Part shown: positions 1-9,142 of the stretch, piece after piece
Layout: the number at the start of each line of letters is the position of its first letter
How positions within the stretch are numbered: the first letter of the stretch is position 1
Assembly: GCA_036939355.1 (NCBI GenBank)
Contig: JALLAP010001421.1
Coordinates: 1-15,711, forward strand
DNA: 15,711 nt
Reading direction: 5' to 3'
DNA from: Thalassiosira profunda
Lineage: Eukaryota > Bacillariophyta > Thalassiosirophyceae > Thalassiosirales > Thalassiosiraceae
The notes under the pieces: generated by a model
Seen by the model: only the letters and a program-made list of their open reading frames with translations
Databases searched by the model: none
What the model was told of the DNA's origin: nothing
Made by a program: the position numbers and the translations under genes

Positions 1-203
1 TGTGTGGTTTGCAGCAGCTGCCGCCGCTGCGGATGGCGCTCATGTCTCGTGTCCACAATTGCGCCGCCCGCGCCAGACGGCGACGCCGCGGCGGAGGAGG
101 TGCCTCCGGCCGAGAGCAGCAGCGCGCACAGCAGCGCCAGGCACATGCGAAGCGCGGAGGCCGTCGGTGCAGCCCTCGAGTGGCTCGGCGAGGAAGGCGC
201 CAT
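1..203 (-). CDS. 5' end of a secreted or ER-targeted protein (partial, runs off left edge)
   Basis: The minus strand is open from an ATG at 203-201 to the window edge (67 codons, no stop). A second in-frame ATG at 146-144 begins a textbook signal peptide: MCLALLCALLLSAGG, then small residues (TSSAAASPSG) suited to signal peptidase cleavage. After this comes a short Gly/Ala linker and a basic, Gln-rich stretch (RHERHPQRRQ). If the upstream ATG is used, the signal peptide has a 19-residue Ser/Pro/Ala-rich leader. I see no upstream in-frame stop close by, so the start is not fixed. The mature domain lies outside the window, so no function can be given. The protein probably enters the secretory pathway; a first step of plastid import is also possible, but no Phe follows the predicted cleavage site. 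The call rests on the hydrophobic segment and the open frame only. Confidence 0.5.
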   Translation of the reverse strand, partial: MAPSSPSHSRAAPTASALRMCLALLCALLLSAGGTSSAAASPSGAGGAIVDTRHERHPQRRQLLQTT

Positions 204-481
204 CCTATCGCGGCTGTTTTGCGTCTCTCGTGCGGCTCCTAATGCAGATGTCCCGCGCCTGTCGCGGCTACGCTCCGGCGCTGTCCGAGGCTGAGGCAAA
301 CGGCATGTTGCGGCCCTGTGCTTTGTCACGAGCGGAATGCAAGAGCCGCGGGGCGGGGGGGTCTTGGCTCATGGTGAAGGTGAAAATGCATGAACCTGGA
401 AGCTGAGTGGTGGTTTCTCGAGTGATCGTGCGGGCACATGATTTGGAAAGCTTCGCAATCTTCAAATGACTCTTCCTGGAT
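204..481. other. Intergenic: upstream region of the left-edge gene, no gene seen
   Basis: This stretch lies between the minus-strand start at 203 and the inverted-repeat element starting near 482. It is mixed GC-rich sequence with only short overlapping frames on both strands and nothing resembling a domain. It probably holds the promoter and leader of the left-edge gene. I see no TATA-like box or repeat worth marking. Confidence 0.4.
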
Positions 482-493
482 TACCAGTGAAAA

Positions 494-540
494 ACCATCT
501 TTCGGACTTTCGCTTTTTGTGCACCATCTTTCGGACTTTC
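494..540 (+). repeat. Direct repeat of the terminal-repeat core (two 18-bp copies)
   Basis: The 18-bp word accatctttcggactttc occurs exactly at 494-511 and again at 523-540, spaced 29 bp start to start. The first copy is part of the left terminal inverted repeat. The second sits just inside it, as a subterminal repeat. The right end has only one copy (as its reverse complement, near 2563-2580). Confidence 0.8.
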
Positions 541-1520
541 TCCTTGCGCACGCCGCCACGAGGGCAGGCCTCCGTTTCGCAACCTACCGAGCCAGGATGT
601 GGTAGCCCTGCTCGTGGGCTACAAGTGGATGTAAGTAGCTCCACAATCGAGCCGGTACTCGCGGAGCAGTCGATGGTCTCCGCCGGGGTCATCGAAATGA
701 GGCCATTTCAATTTACACACAAGGATTTACACAGAAGGACCGCTTGCTTTCGCTAGTTATTTTAAAATGAGGCGAAACGGCTTGAGCCTCGGATCCAGAG
801 CGATCATCCTCTATTTCTCGCCCGACGTCCCGAACGAGGCCACGCCACCTTAGCCATCTGAAAGAGCCTTCCGAGCCCATTCGGAATCATCGCCAGTGGC
901 CTCGTGGCGTTTCGAATTGAGCGAGAACGAGAGGGCCCAAGATCGGGTCGCGAGCAAAAGCGAGTCTCTCGTCCTCCCTTCTTTGCTCCTCGTCCCTCGC
1001 GTTCGTGCTGTTCGCCAGCCCTCGCTCCTCGACTTCGACGTCTCGCCAGCCGCTCCAACTCGTTCGACAGTCGATTGCTCCTCGACCGCTCCCCGTGCCT
1101 GCTCCAACGAGACGGTGCGGACCGTCGAGGTTGCGCCGTCCAACGCCTCGCGTCACCTCCGCCCCTCCACCAAAGCTTCGCCCTTCGTGAAGGTTTGTCG
1201 AGGCGGCGATATCCAACGAGACGCCGAACACCTCGTCTCGGTGGCACTCTCGAATGAGCCATCCTGATCTCCGAGGCGCCACTTTAAACGCCGCGTCCAA
1301 TCCCAACGATACCTGGACGCGCCCTTCGAGGAGCTCATCCCCTTCAGCACGGCCTCGCGACGGTGCTCTTCAACGAGCCACTGCTCGAAGGCTCTCTTGA
1401 TACCGTCACAACTTCGTTTCTTCGCTGCGCGGGTGGATCCTCAGTCTATGGCGATGCCCCCCGTTCGCATTGACTCCTCTCGACTCCTGTTCGTCGAGCT
1501 TATCCTGCGGCTCTTCAGGT

Positions 1521-1580
1521 ATTTGCTTCTCCTGCAGTCGATTTGCTTCTCCTGCAGTCGATTTGCTTCTCCTGCAGTCG
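1521..1580 (+). repeat. Three exact tandem copies of a 20-bp unit
   Basis: A 20-bp unit (atttgcttctcctgcagtcg) is repeated three times without change, at 1521-1540, 1541-1560 and 1561-1580. Each copy contains CTGCAG preceded by pyrimidines, so each resembles a 3' splice site, but no coding exon follows. It lies inside the inverted-repeat-bounded region. This is probably a young minisatellite, and copy number may vary between strains. Confidence 0.9.
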
Positions 1581-2591
1581 ATGGAGCGCCTGGTCAAAGC
1601 GAGCCCCTATCGTTTGACTTTCGCCGAGGCGCCGAGCCCACAGTAGTTCGTTGGCTCGCCGGCTCGTTCGTCTCTCTTTTGCTTGCTCGCTCGCCCTTGA
1701 TCGTGGCGCCTCGTCATTCGCCTCGACCACGCAGCGACAGCTTGGTTCGGTGTCATCACTAGTACCTAGTGCAACTCGGTCTCGTTGGTACCAAAGCCCG
1801 TTGCTCCCGGCAGAACGGCTCCTCCGGCAGGTCAAACAGACTGTGCTGTTCCCACTCACTCCGTCTTCTGCTTGCCGAAGACATCTCGAACAAACCTCTC
1901 ACGCTTCGGTGTCCTTCTCGTCCATCAGAATCACCAGCAGACGCTTGATGCCAGCTGGCCAGCTGTGACGGCCGGGAGCCTCGGCAAGGGATTGCATGTC
2001 AGCGATGCAATGGCGGCCGACGAAGAAACAAGGCCGACCATCTCCTGCATGAAGCTGGCGGCATCCAACTCGAGCAGCGCCCATCGACGCCGGGCCGTCA
2101 CCCATCACCACCACCCATCAACGTCGCCCATCACCCGGCGCCAGAGCCTGAACGCCGGGACGGGAGAGCCGGCGATCCGGGGCCCTAAGCGCCTCTAGTG
2201 GCCGCTATGATGGTGCCCGACGCGGCCCGGGGGCGGCGCGGGACGGGACGAGATGTGGTCGTCTCAGCCGAGATCTTTGATGAGCGGTGCGGAAATCGTT
2301 GTGTGTAAAAAGTTTCGCTAACAAAAAGCAAGGGAAGTCCCAAAGGTGGGCACCCCATTTTTAAAATAAAATGGCGACGCGAACCCCTACTTTCGAGGGC
2401 CTGGCGACGAGCGAGGGTTGGGTCAATAACCAAACCCTCCGGGGAAGAGACGGCTCTACTATCCCCCTACAAGGGACGCAACTCGGTTTGGGCCGAGTCG
2501 GCACATTCCGGCAACGCTGGAGGCCCCAAGCCAGGCGAGTTGTGTGTAAATCCGCCCAAAACAAAGTCCGAAAGATGGTTTTACACTGGTA

Positions 2592-3033
2592 CCGTCAGAG
2601 AGAATCGTAACATAGGAATTAGTATTAAATATTTCTACCTGAGAGATTTGCAAAATAATGTGAGCGTTTTTGAATGGACTCGATTTCTTGAACGCAACAC
2701 TCGACTCCTGCGCCTCGCCACTGCCGCCGCCCTCGCTGCCCTCGCTGCCCTCGCCGCCCTCGCCGCCCAACCGCGCCCAACCTCCGCCCAACCTCCGCCC
2801 CCGGCGCCACCGCAGCGCCACCATCCGCCCTCCGTCCAACTCGCCCTACCGCCGCTGCCACCACCACAGCATCGGTGGCCACCTTGCCTCGCCACCGAAA
2901 TGAAGCGCCGCACCATCCCCGTCGAGGGCCGCCGGGCGCTGTACGGCGGCATCGCGTCGAGGCCGTCCTACACCGGCTGCGGTGCCGCCAAATCGCCGGC
3001 GAGCGATCTCACGTCGGAGGAAATCGACCACAA
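2592..3033 (+). other. Leader region of the IQ-motif gene with low-complexity repeats; possible misread 5' coding end
   Basis: An AT-richer stretch (2600-2690) is followed by pyrimidine-rich low-complexity DNA. At 2732-2767 there are four 9-bp units of the form ctcgcYgcc, and at 2777-2798 two 11-bp units (cccaacctccg). From an ATG at 2900 with a good context (G at -3), a frame runs to a stop at 3143-3145. It reads MKRRTIPVEGRRALYGG and later SDLTSEEIDHKCQRVLSES, which looks protein-like. It is not in the frame of the downstream gene. It may be the true N-terminus, joined by an unrecognised intron or hidden by a one-base error, or it may be chance. Confidence 0.4.
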
Positions 3034-4602
3034 ATGCCAGCGCGTGCTCTCCGAATCGAGCGTTGCAATGCCTTCGACGGCAGATACATCGAGAGCGGCG
3101 TCCTCCACGATGGTTTGCAACAGACCTTCGTTCCCGGAGAACTAAAGGTTGAGTTGGAAGCCGCGCTCGACCGGCTGTTGACGGAGCAGATTTTGCGAGA
3201 GGAGCGCTGGCTCGCCTCGAACGCATCAGAGGGCGAGGAACAGCAATGCGTGCGCTTCGATGAGACGAATCTAGAGACGGTAGAGATCGATCCCGGCGCA
3301 TGCTTGGCGTGCGACGGGCCCTGTACGTGGACGCCGTCCTGCGACGCCGAAGCGCTCGCTCGGCGACGAAAGGATATTTACCGCGAGCTCAAATCCGTCG
3401 AGCAGCAGACGGACGCCAAGACGATCCAATCCGTGGTGGCTCGCAGCGCCCTGAACGGCGGAGAGACCAAGTTTGCTCGCAGCGATTTGATCTCGGGGCT
3501 TCGCGACGAAATCCAAGAGATCGACTCGCGGATGGCGTTGCATCGGATCGACGGCGAGCTTCATCAAACGTACGCCTCCCAGAACGAGTCGGTAGCAATT
3601 CGAGCGATCCACGGATACGACACGACGGTGAAGCGCCGAGACGCTATTTGGGCGCTGGAACACGAGCACGATCGACACGTTGCCCAGTTGGCGGCATCCG
3701 AGACGATCGAGAGTATCCTGGATTGGTGAGAGCTCCTCGACCGCTTCTCTTGCTCTCTTCGTGCTTGCAACTCGGATCTCACGTTTCTCCACTCTCTCCA
3801 CAGGATGCTCGAAGGCTGGTACTTTGGAGAAAGAGACACGAAGGACAAGAGGCAACTCGCGGAGCTGCCATCGCACGACCAACGAGCGACGCTGGCTGAG
3901 AAGGCCTCGAGCGTCCAGGTCGATTCCAATGCCGATGCGCTGCGCTGCGCCAACAACAGCGATGCAATGAAAGAAGACCTCCGGAGCCAAGAGACGACCA
4001 TGAAGTACGGCCTCTTTTGCTTGACGTTCATGTACTTTCGGGCCATCCACGTCGTGCGCAAGGAGAAGGCGAATTGGGACGGCAGCAAGGATCTGGTCAG
4101 CCTCCGACACGGCCCTCCTCTGAGCGACGAGAGGAAGAAGATGATCCAGGAAGAGCAGAATGCCGAGTTCAGGAGAAAACGCCTCGATTATGCCATGAAC
4201 AAGGCCAAGGCGGGCGAGGAGCGCAAGATGGGTCGACTCGAGAAGGAGCGGCTGGAAACTAAGCACGTCCGAGAGTTCGAGAACAGGAGGAAACAGGCCC
4301 GGAAACGACTCGCCACGACGGTGCAGCGCGTCTTTCGCGGCCACTTGGGTCGAAGGGTCGCGAGGAAACGCGCGACCGAGAGAAAGAGGGCGATGTATCT
4401 CGAGGCTCTCCGGAACGATTGTGCGACTGACATTGCCCGGGTCTGGAGGGGCTACTGCGGCCGTCTGGACGCGGGATACCTGCGTGCGGAAATGGCCAAG
4501 TTTCTCTTCGCCATTCGCGAGGAGGAGGCACGCGACGAGGAGAGAGAATACCTCGAGACCACCAATCGATTGCAGCGCAAGTTGCAGAATCGTAATAAGT
4601 GA
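3034..4602 (+). CDS. Coiled-coil protein with two IQ (calmodulin-binding) motifs, two exons
   Basis: Exons 3034-3725 and 3804-4602 are joined across a 78-nt GT-AG intron that splits a Trp codon (TG|G), giving 496 residues. The first half is acidic and helical, with no domain I recognise. The second half has long charged helices, then two IQ motifs: VQRVFRGHLGRRV at about residues 403-418 and IARVWRGYCGRL at about 440-456. A charged helix ends the protein. IQ motifs bind calmodulin or EF-hand light chains. Such proteins are common in flagellar axonemes and on the cytoskeleton, but a flagellar role is only a guess here. The start at 3034 (MPARALRIER) is the first ATG in this frame and has a weak context. 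The more natural-looking ATG at 2900 lies in another frame, so the N-terminus is unsafe. The exon join and C-terminus are firm. The stop is 227 bp before the next gene on the same strand. Confidence 0.75.
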
Positions 4603-4829
4603 ATCGTCGTACTTATCTTCTCTCGAACGTTGTTTGGGCGCTCGTGCTCTTCTCGCTCCTCTCTTTCTTTTGGGCCCTTCAACAAAATACTGATTCCTTC
4701 GTTGCTGTTCTACTCAGTTTGGTGTTCCTTGGCAACAAACTGTAAACATCACTCGCCCACAGTCGCCCACCCCTCATTCACTCGCTCATCACCCATCACT
4801 CCTCACACACTCCCCTCGGCGAGGCCAGC
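4603..4829 (+). other. Intergenic spacer with pyrimidine/CATCAC-rich leader
   Basis: This short spacer holds the 3' UTR of the IQ-motif gene and the promoter and leader of the glycosyltransferase. From about 4750 to 4818 the plus strand is strongly C/T/A-rich with irregular CACTC, GCCCAC and ATCACC repeats. This may be a pyrimidine-rich initiator or 5' UTR. No gene is seen. Confidence 0.5.
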
Positions 4830-6700
4830 ATGGCGTCTCCGAGGAGGATGCGCGTCGGCGTCAGCCAGCTGCTGCTCGGGGCGCTCGCGCTGACGCTGGC
4901 CGTCCTGCTCTTCGCGGTGGCGTCGCTGCAGCGCCGCATTGACAGTGGGTCGGCAGTGACGAGCAGCCAGACGTCGCTGGCGGCCCCACCCCCGCCGGGG
5001 AGCCGTCGCGATGTTGGGAATGCTGAAGGCGACAAAGAGAAAAGCGGGGAATTGTCAAAGTCGAAGAACGCGTTTCACTTTGTAGTGTCATCTGATTGCA
5101 CGTCGTATCAGCGTTGGGAGACACTGACGCAGCTGCACTCAGCACAAAGCGTGCGGCAGTGCGGCAGATTCACGTGGATCGTCTCTGGATGGTGCGTCGC
5201 GTCTCGTTTTATCGCAACGATTGTGTGATGTGCATTCTCTCATTAGACGTCGCCTTGTGTTGGTGCACCCTTGGATCCAGTCTCGAGGAGGAGTCCGCCC
5301 ACCTCGGCAAGGGAAAGGGCGGCGCCCACTCGGACATACTCACGCCCTCCTCGCTGTTGGCGGAGGTCGAACGGCATTTCCCCCACCTCACAATCTCCAA
5401 CCACACCATTGCAACGGGGGTGGGGCGAAGCGCCTCGGTGGCACATGCACACGAGGACGATTGCTCGACGCTCCACCCGCACGTGCACTTTACGCCGGAT
5501 TACTCGGATATGACAAAGTACGGTGGGCCGTATGCCGATGGGAAGACGCGGCGGTCGTTCTTGAATCGGAAGGGGAAGGTGGTCTACGGCACCTACGGCA
5601 ATACCTACAAATTCAACAACAAGCCAAATGGCCTGCATCACTGGGCGGTGGACTTTCTGGCCCAGGACGATCGCCGCGACGAGGCAATAGTGCTCATCGA
5701 TCCTGACTTTCTATTCCTCACCCAATTCCAGTTCCCGGAGGGTACGCCACCAGTATTGCCCGGCAAGCCTGCGGCTGCAAAGTATGGGCTGGGAGGACAG
5801 GTGAGTAATGCATCTCTGCTGATGGCTGTTGCAAAATGCATACCTCTCAACGGAATTCTCTTCACGACGCTGTCTCGGAAATCTCTGCCAGTTCTTGGAC
5901 TTCAACTTGACGCAAATATGCGATCAGGCGCCCGCTTTGGAGATGATGTCGAATGGGCAGTCAAAATCGTGCCCCTTTGTTACCATTACGAACAAAGACG
6001 TGAATCAGTATTATTCTGCTGGGCCTCCCTACGTGATACATATCCAGGACGTGCTGGCCCTGTCGAAGAGGTGGCTGGACCTCGTCCCGCCCACATACGA
6101 TTTCTATCCTCTGCTTTATGCGGAGATGTTTGGTAAGACAAGGCAGCCCCTCTCTCTTTGTGTACATTGCATTGCACTTATGTCACTCGCTATTCCCCAG
6201 CGTACTCAATGGCGGCGGCCGACCTGGATTTAAAGCACAATCTAATTCGAGGGCTCTTCACGGGCTGTATGACGCAATGGCCGCACACGCACGGCGAGGC
6301 AGAACTAAAAGCGCTGGAGATGTCGGCAAAAGTCTACGCAAATTATGTTGGAGATGCACAGGAGGGAGATGGCGCCAACAAAGGAGCATCCTCGTGTTTT
6401 CTTTCACCCCTGATTCCGCCGCCGTTTCTGCATTACTGCGCGCGGTACTCGTTTGCCATCCCGTTTCCAGCAGAGAGTAACGTCGGAGGCATCACATCAA
6501 CGTACCACTTCTTTGCAAAGCGGAGGGTGGACGACGACGTGTTGGATTGCAGCCACAGCCATCCACTGGAGCCCTTTGTCTCGACGAAGCAAGAAAAGGG
6601 CGAGGGCGGTGACAAGAATTGGAATGTGCTTGCGGTCTGCTCGGTTGTGAGCGCCATCAATTATGCGAAGAAGAAGGGGTGCGAAAATGACATGCAATGA
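4830..6700 (+). CDS. Type II membrane glycosyltransferase, peptidyl-serine galactosyltransferase (SGT1)/HPAT-like, four exons
   Basis: Exons are 4830-5191, 5281-5800, 5892-6132 and 6201-6700. The introns are 89, 91 and 68 nt, and the spliced protein is 540 residues. The ATG context is good (agcATGG). Residues 9-31 form a signal anchor, so the catalytic part should face the ER/Golgi lumen. HFVVSSDCTSYQRWETLT (83-100) followed by FTWIVSGC (114-121) matches the start of the plant SGT1 and hydroxyproline arabinosyltransferase fold. IVLIDPDFLF (257-266) holds the Asp-Pro-Asp expected to bind metal and nucleotide sugar. GPPYVIHIQDV (338-348), AEMFAYSMAAADLDLKHN (372-388) and PPFLHYCARY (448-457) resemble the later conserved blocks of SGT1. 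Plant relatives add galactose to Ser, or arabinose to hydroxyproline, in wall glycoproteins and secreted peptides. The family is fairly clear, but the donor sugar and acceptor residue are not. The 3' end converges on the next gene with a 97-nt gap. Confidence 0.8.
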
Positions 6701-6797
6701 ATCGAGAAGTGCTGAACAAACAGTAGCATTTTACTTTGGGCTGGTTCTGTCAGCGTGGCGTCCATCGAGTTGATGGAGCTACATTGCAAACGATATT

Positions 6798-9142
6798 CTA
6801 CCGGCCCCGCCTAACTCCTACAATCTTCCGAGCGCAAACCTGCTTCAGATGGCGTTCGAATACAGGACTGAACATGACAACATTGCGATCAATATTGCAC
6901 GAGCCTTGGTCTGCGGAATCAAGGAGATGAGGTACTTTCAGAACGGTGACTCAGATGATGATGTGGTAGAGAGTAGAGAGGGCAACGTACCTTGGGCAAT
7001 TGTGGCAGCACTTGCGAGCTCGTTGCCAATGGAAGAGGCGTTGTTCTTTGCAGTCCACTCATGCAAGTCCTCGATGACCGTCACAGAATTGGGTGACGCC
7101 AGGCAGGACTTTCCACTCTCTGAGTGCGAGCCGACAACATACTCTTCGAAGCCGTCACATTCCCACGGCGTGTCTTGCTTCCTGCAGTAGGTTACTTCGT
7201 CCGGCTTTGGAGAGAATTGATAGCCTATCATTTCGGAGGCATCAAAGAAGCGCAGGGCAGGCTTCCCAGACTTGGTTCGAAGGAGACGCTTGTGCAACTC
7301 CACTTCGATCTCAGCCGATGTTTTGTACTGGAAGCAAGCAGAGTGAGCGCATTGATCACAAGAAAGCACTCGACTGCGACGGGCAACTCACCCAGTTGGC
7401 TCTCGATTTGGCATCTTTGAACATCAACAGGTAGCACCATGGATCGAGGTAATGGCTGTGGGCTTCCGCGTAGTAGTGGCTTGATTGAAAGCCAACGCTC
7501 TTGAGTGCAGCGAACTTTTGGTGGATGGCTTGGTGAGAAGAAAGCAGTTGGTATTCAATGCAATGGACAAGCTATCTCACCATGTGGATTTCATCCTGTG
7601 ACGGACCAGAGTCCTCTGCTGGGTCCGCGAGACTATCGCATTGCCCGGACTGCATTACGAACTGATACGTGGTAGAAGTGGAAGTCAGAGTGGCACGGGA
7701 TGATTTGAGGCGAGGCCGTTTGCGAGCAACACTTACCACTCCTTCTTCAGAAAGCCCGTTGAACAACGAGCGCACAAATGCATCGCTCTTGTAGAGGGAC
7801 CCGACTATTGAGACAAACTTGTCGGGATCCAACGCATCCATGATGATGCAATCGAACTTTGCCTCGTCCGTTTCTTCGCTGCTATAGCGATCGATGAACC
7901 ATCCAAAAGCGTCTGCAAAGATGACTGTTGCCCGCTCGTCGTCGAAGCACGATTCTTCTTCGGAAAAGTCCGAACAATCGGACCATTCCGGTAGGTACTC
8001 TTCACATATGTCCACTTCTTCTTCGTCGATCTCTACCATCACCACCTCCTTAACAGACTTGTGCTTCAGCACTTCTCTTAGCGTGGCTCCTTCGGCTCCG
8101 CCAATGATGGCAACTCGGCGAGGGTTTGGATGAGAGATCATTGCAGGGTGAACCAACGCCTCGTGATACTGACTCTCTCCCAGGAGGGATGACTGTGCAA
8201 ACCCATCCAAATACAGAACCTTGTCTGGCAACGAGTTGGGCTTCTCCAACTCATACACATCGACTTGCTGGAAATTGGTCTCGTCTGAGGCCAAGAGAGT
8301 CTTGACCCAATCTGGTCGATGCTTTTGCAACGTTTCCTGACCGAGGTCTTGCTCGAACGGGTTGGCGAACAGCTCGTCGTCTTCGCGAAATCCGCGCAGC
8401 TGGTGAGACCACACCAACCGAGGCTCTTCGGAGAGCTCGCGGTTTGGCACTGCAAACAACTTCTCGACGATTGGTAGCACTGATATCAACGGCTCTCTGT
8501 CGCGGGTGAACAAATCCAGGAGAATCGCGCCGTAGTTTGGCCATGTTCGGAGAGTAATCTGGGCATCCAATAAACGCGATCAGATGGTACAAGTCAGCAC
8601 ACACATCCAATGAGTTTGTATCGACTTACGTGGCTCTCCTTCAACAGCCCCGCGCAGCTCACGCCTACTACGCGCTGAAGGCAGTGGAATGAGAGCAGCA
8701 CTAGATTGGAGGCATGGATCAGCTCATAGGTGGCTTCTGTGAGGAGCTCCTCTGACGAGAGGAAGTTGGGATCTATGTGGTTGATGTCAACCAATAGGTG
8801 TTGCCCTGTGGGAAGCCGGCTTGCATGCTCCTCTTCCAACTCGCCCTTGCTCGCGTTTCTATCCTCGGAGTCCATTGCCTCTTGCAAATGCGTATTCTCT
8901 TGGTTCTTTACACCCCGCACGTCCGGAAGACGGGGACGATGCATAAGATTGGGATGCAGAACGCCCCAACACGCCCCGGCGGAGAATACGATAAACGCCA
9001 GCAAGGCCAGCAACAGCGCCAGATAGAGGCATTTCGCGGACGCTACATTGATCGACCGGCCTTCGCCGCGGACGCCCTTTGCCTTGCGCGGCGGGCCGGC
9101 GTCAGGAGCGCCGTCCAGTGTGCGCAGCGGAGGGAGCTTCAT
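6798..9142 (-). CDS. Membrane-anchored AdoMet decarboxylase-like (SpeD) / aminopropyltransferase (SpeE) fusion, six exons
   Basis: Exons in transcript order are 9142-8630, 8558-7737, 7661-7581, 7514-7392, 7327-6991 and 6910-6798. All introns (71, 75, 66, 64 and 80 nt) are GT-AG, and the joined frame is 662 residues. An in-frame TAG at 9148-9146 limits the start. Residues 38-58 are one membrane helix after a basic N-terminus, suggesting a type II anchor. Residues 113-192 match bacterial SpeD: GQHLLVDINHIDPNF, then SFHCLQRVVGVS, then KESHITLRTWPNYG. Ser170 in Glu-Ser-His is the expected pyruvoyl-forming serine and Ser162 is also kept, but Thermotoga His68 and Cys83 correspond to Arg175 and Arg190. 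From about residue 255 a SpeE domain follows: VLYLDGFAQSS, SQYHEALVHPAMISHPNP, RRVAIIGGAEGATLREV (usual GGGDGG altered), VVMVEIDEEEV, DALDP (412-416, both Asp kept) and EEGVFVMQSG across a splice. A long C-terminal extension contains FFDASEMIGYQFSPK. The product is probably a polyamine enzyme. Whether the SpeD half decarboxylates anything is open; human spermine synthase has the same order with an inactive first domain. Confidence 0.85.

Larger units (their letters stand above)
482..2591. mobile_element. Possible DNA transposon or relic bounded by 27-bp terminal inverted repeats and TA
   Basis: Positions 482-510 and the reverse complement of 2563-2591 match at 28 of 29 bases. Both begin TACCAGTG and end CATCTTTCGGACTTT. 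If the outer TA on each side (482-483 and 2590-2591) is the target duplication, the element is 484-2589, about 2.1 kb, with 27-bp terminal repeats. TA duplication is the habit of Tc1/mariner and pogo-type elements. A second inverted motif, TTTACACACAA, lies inside at 712-722 (plus) and at 2299-2309 and 2540-2550 (minus), giving a layered subterminal repeat structure. No transposase or DDE/D motif is visible in any frame, so the element would be non-autonomous or decayed. The alternative is two copies of a dispersed genomic repeat in opposite orientation. The repeats are directly seen; the transposon reading is inference. Confidence 0.38.

Noticed and set aside
850..1400. Minus-strand frame (LIRECHRDEVFGVSLDIAAS...) as a gene inside the inverted-repeat region
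   Set aside because: It is open for about 140 codons, but all six frames are open in this GC-rich stretch. The composition is Arg/Ser/Gly-rich and no domain or splice structure supports it.
1899..2082. Minus-strand 61-codon ORF from an ATG at 2081 (ends GIKRLLVILMDEKDTEA)
   Set aside because: The last 20 residues look protein-like, but there is no homology I can recognise, no partner exon, and the region is within a possible transposon relic.
3271..4344. A 357-codon open frame on the minus strand over the IQ-motif gene
   Set aside because: It is antisense to convincing coding sequence and runs straight through the intron. It is Leu/Val/Arg-rich, as expected from reading Glu/Lys/Arg coiled-coil codons backwards, and starts without a gene-like context.
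4750..4818. CATCAC/CCCAC-rich stretch as a CRISPR-like or ordered tandem repeat
   Set aside because: The units are irregular in length and spacing. This is pyrimidine-rich leader sequence before the glycosyltransferase ATG.
6845..6860. GTTCGAAT as a tRNA T-loop
   Set aside because: There are no flanking stems or acceptor arm, and the site lies in the last exon of the SpeD-SpeE gene.
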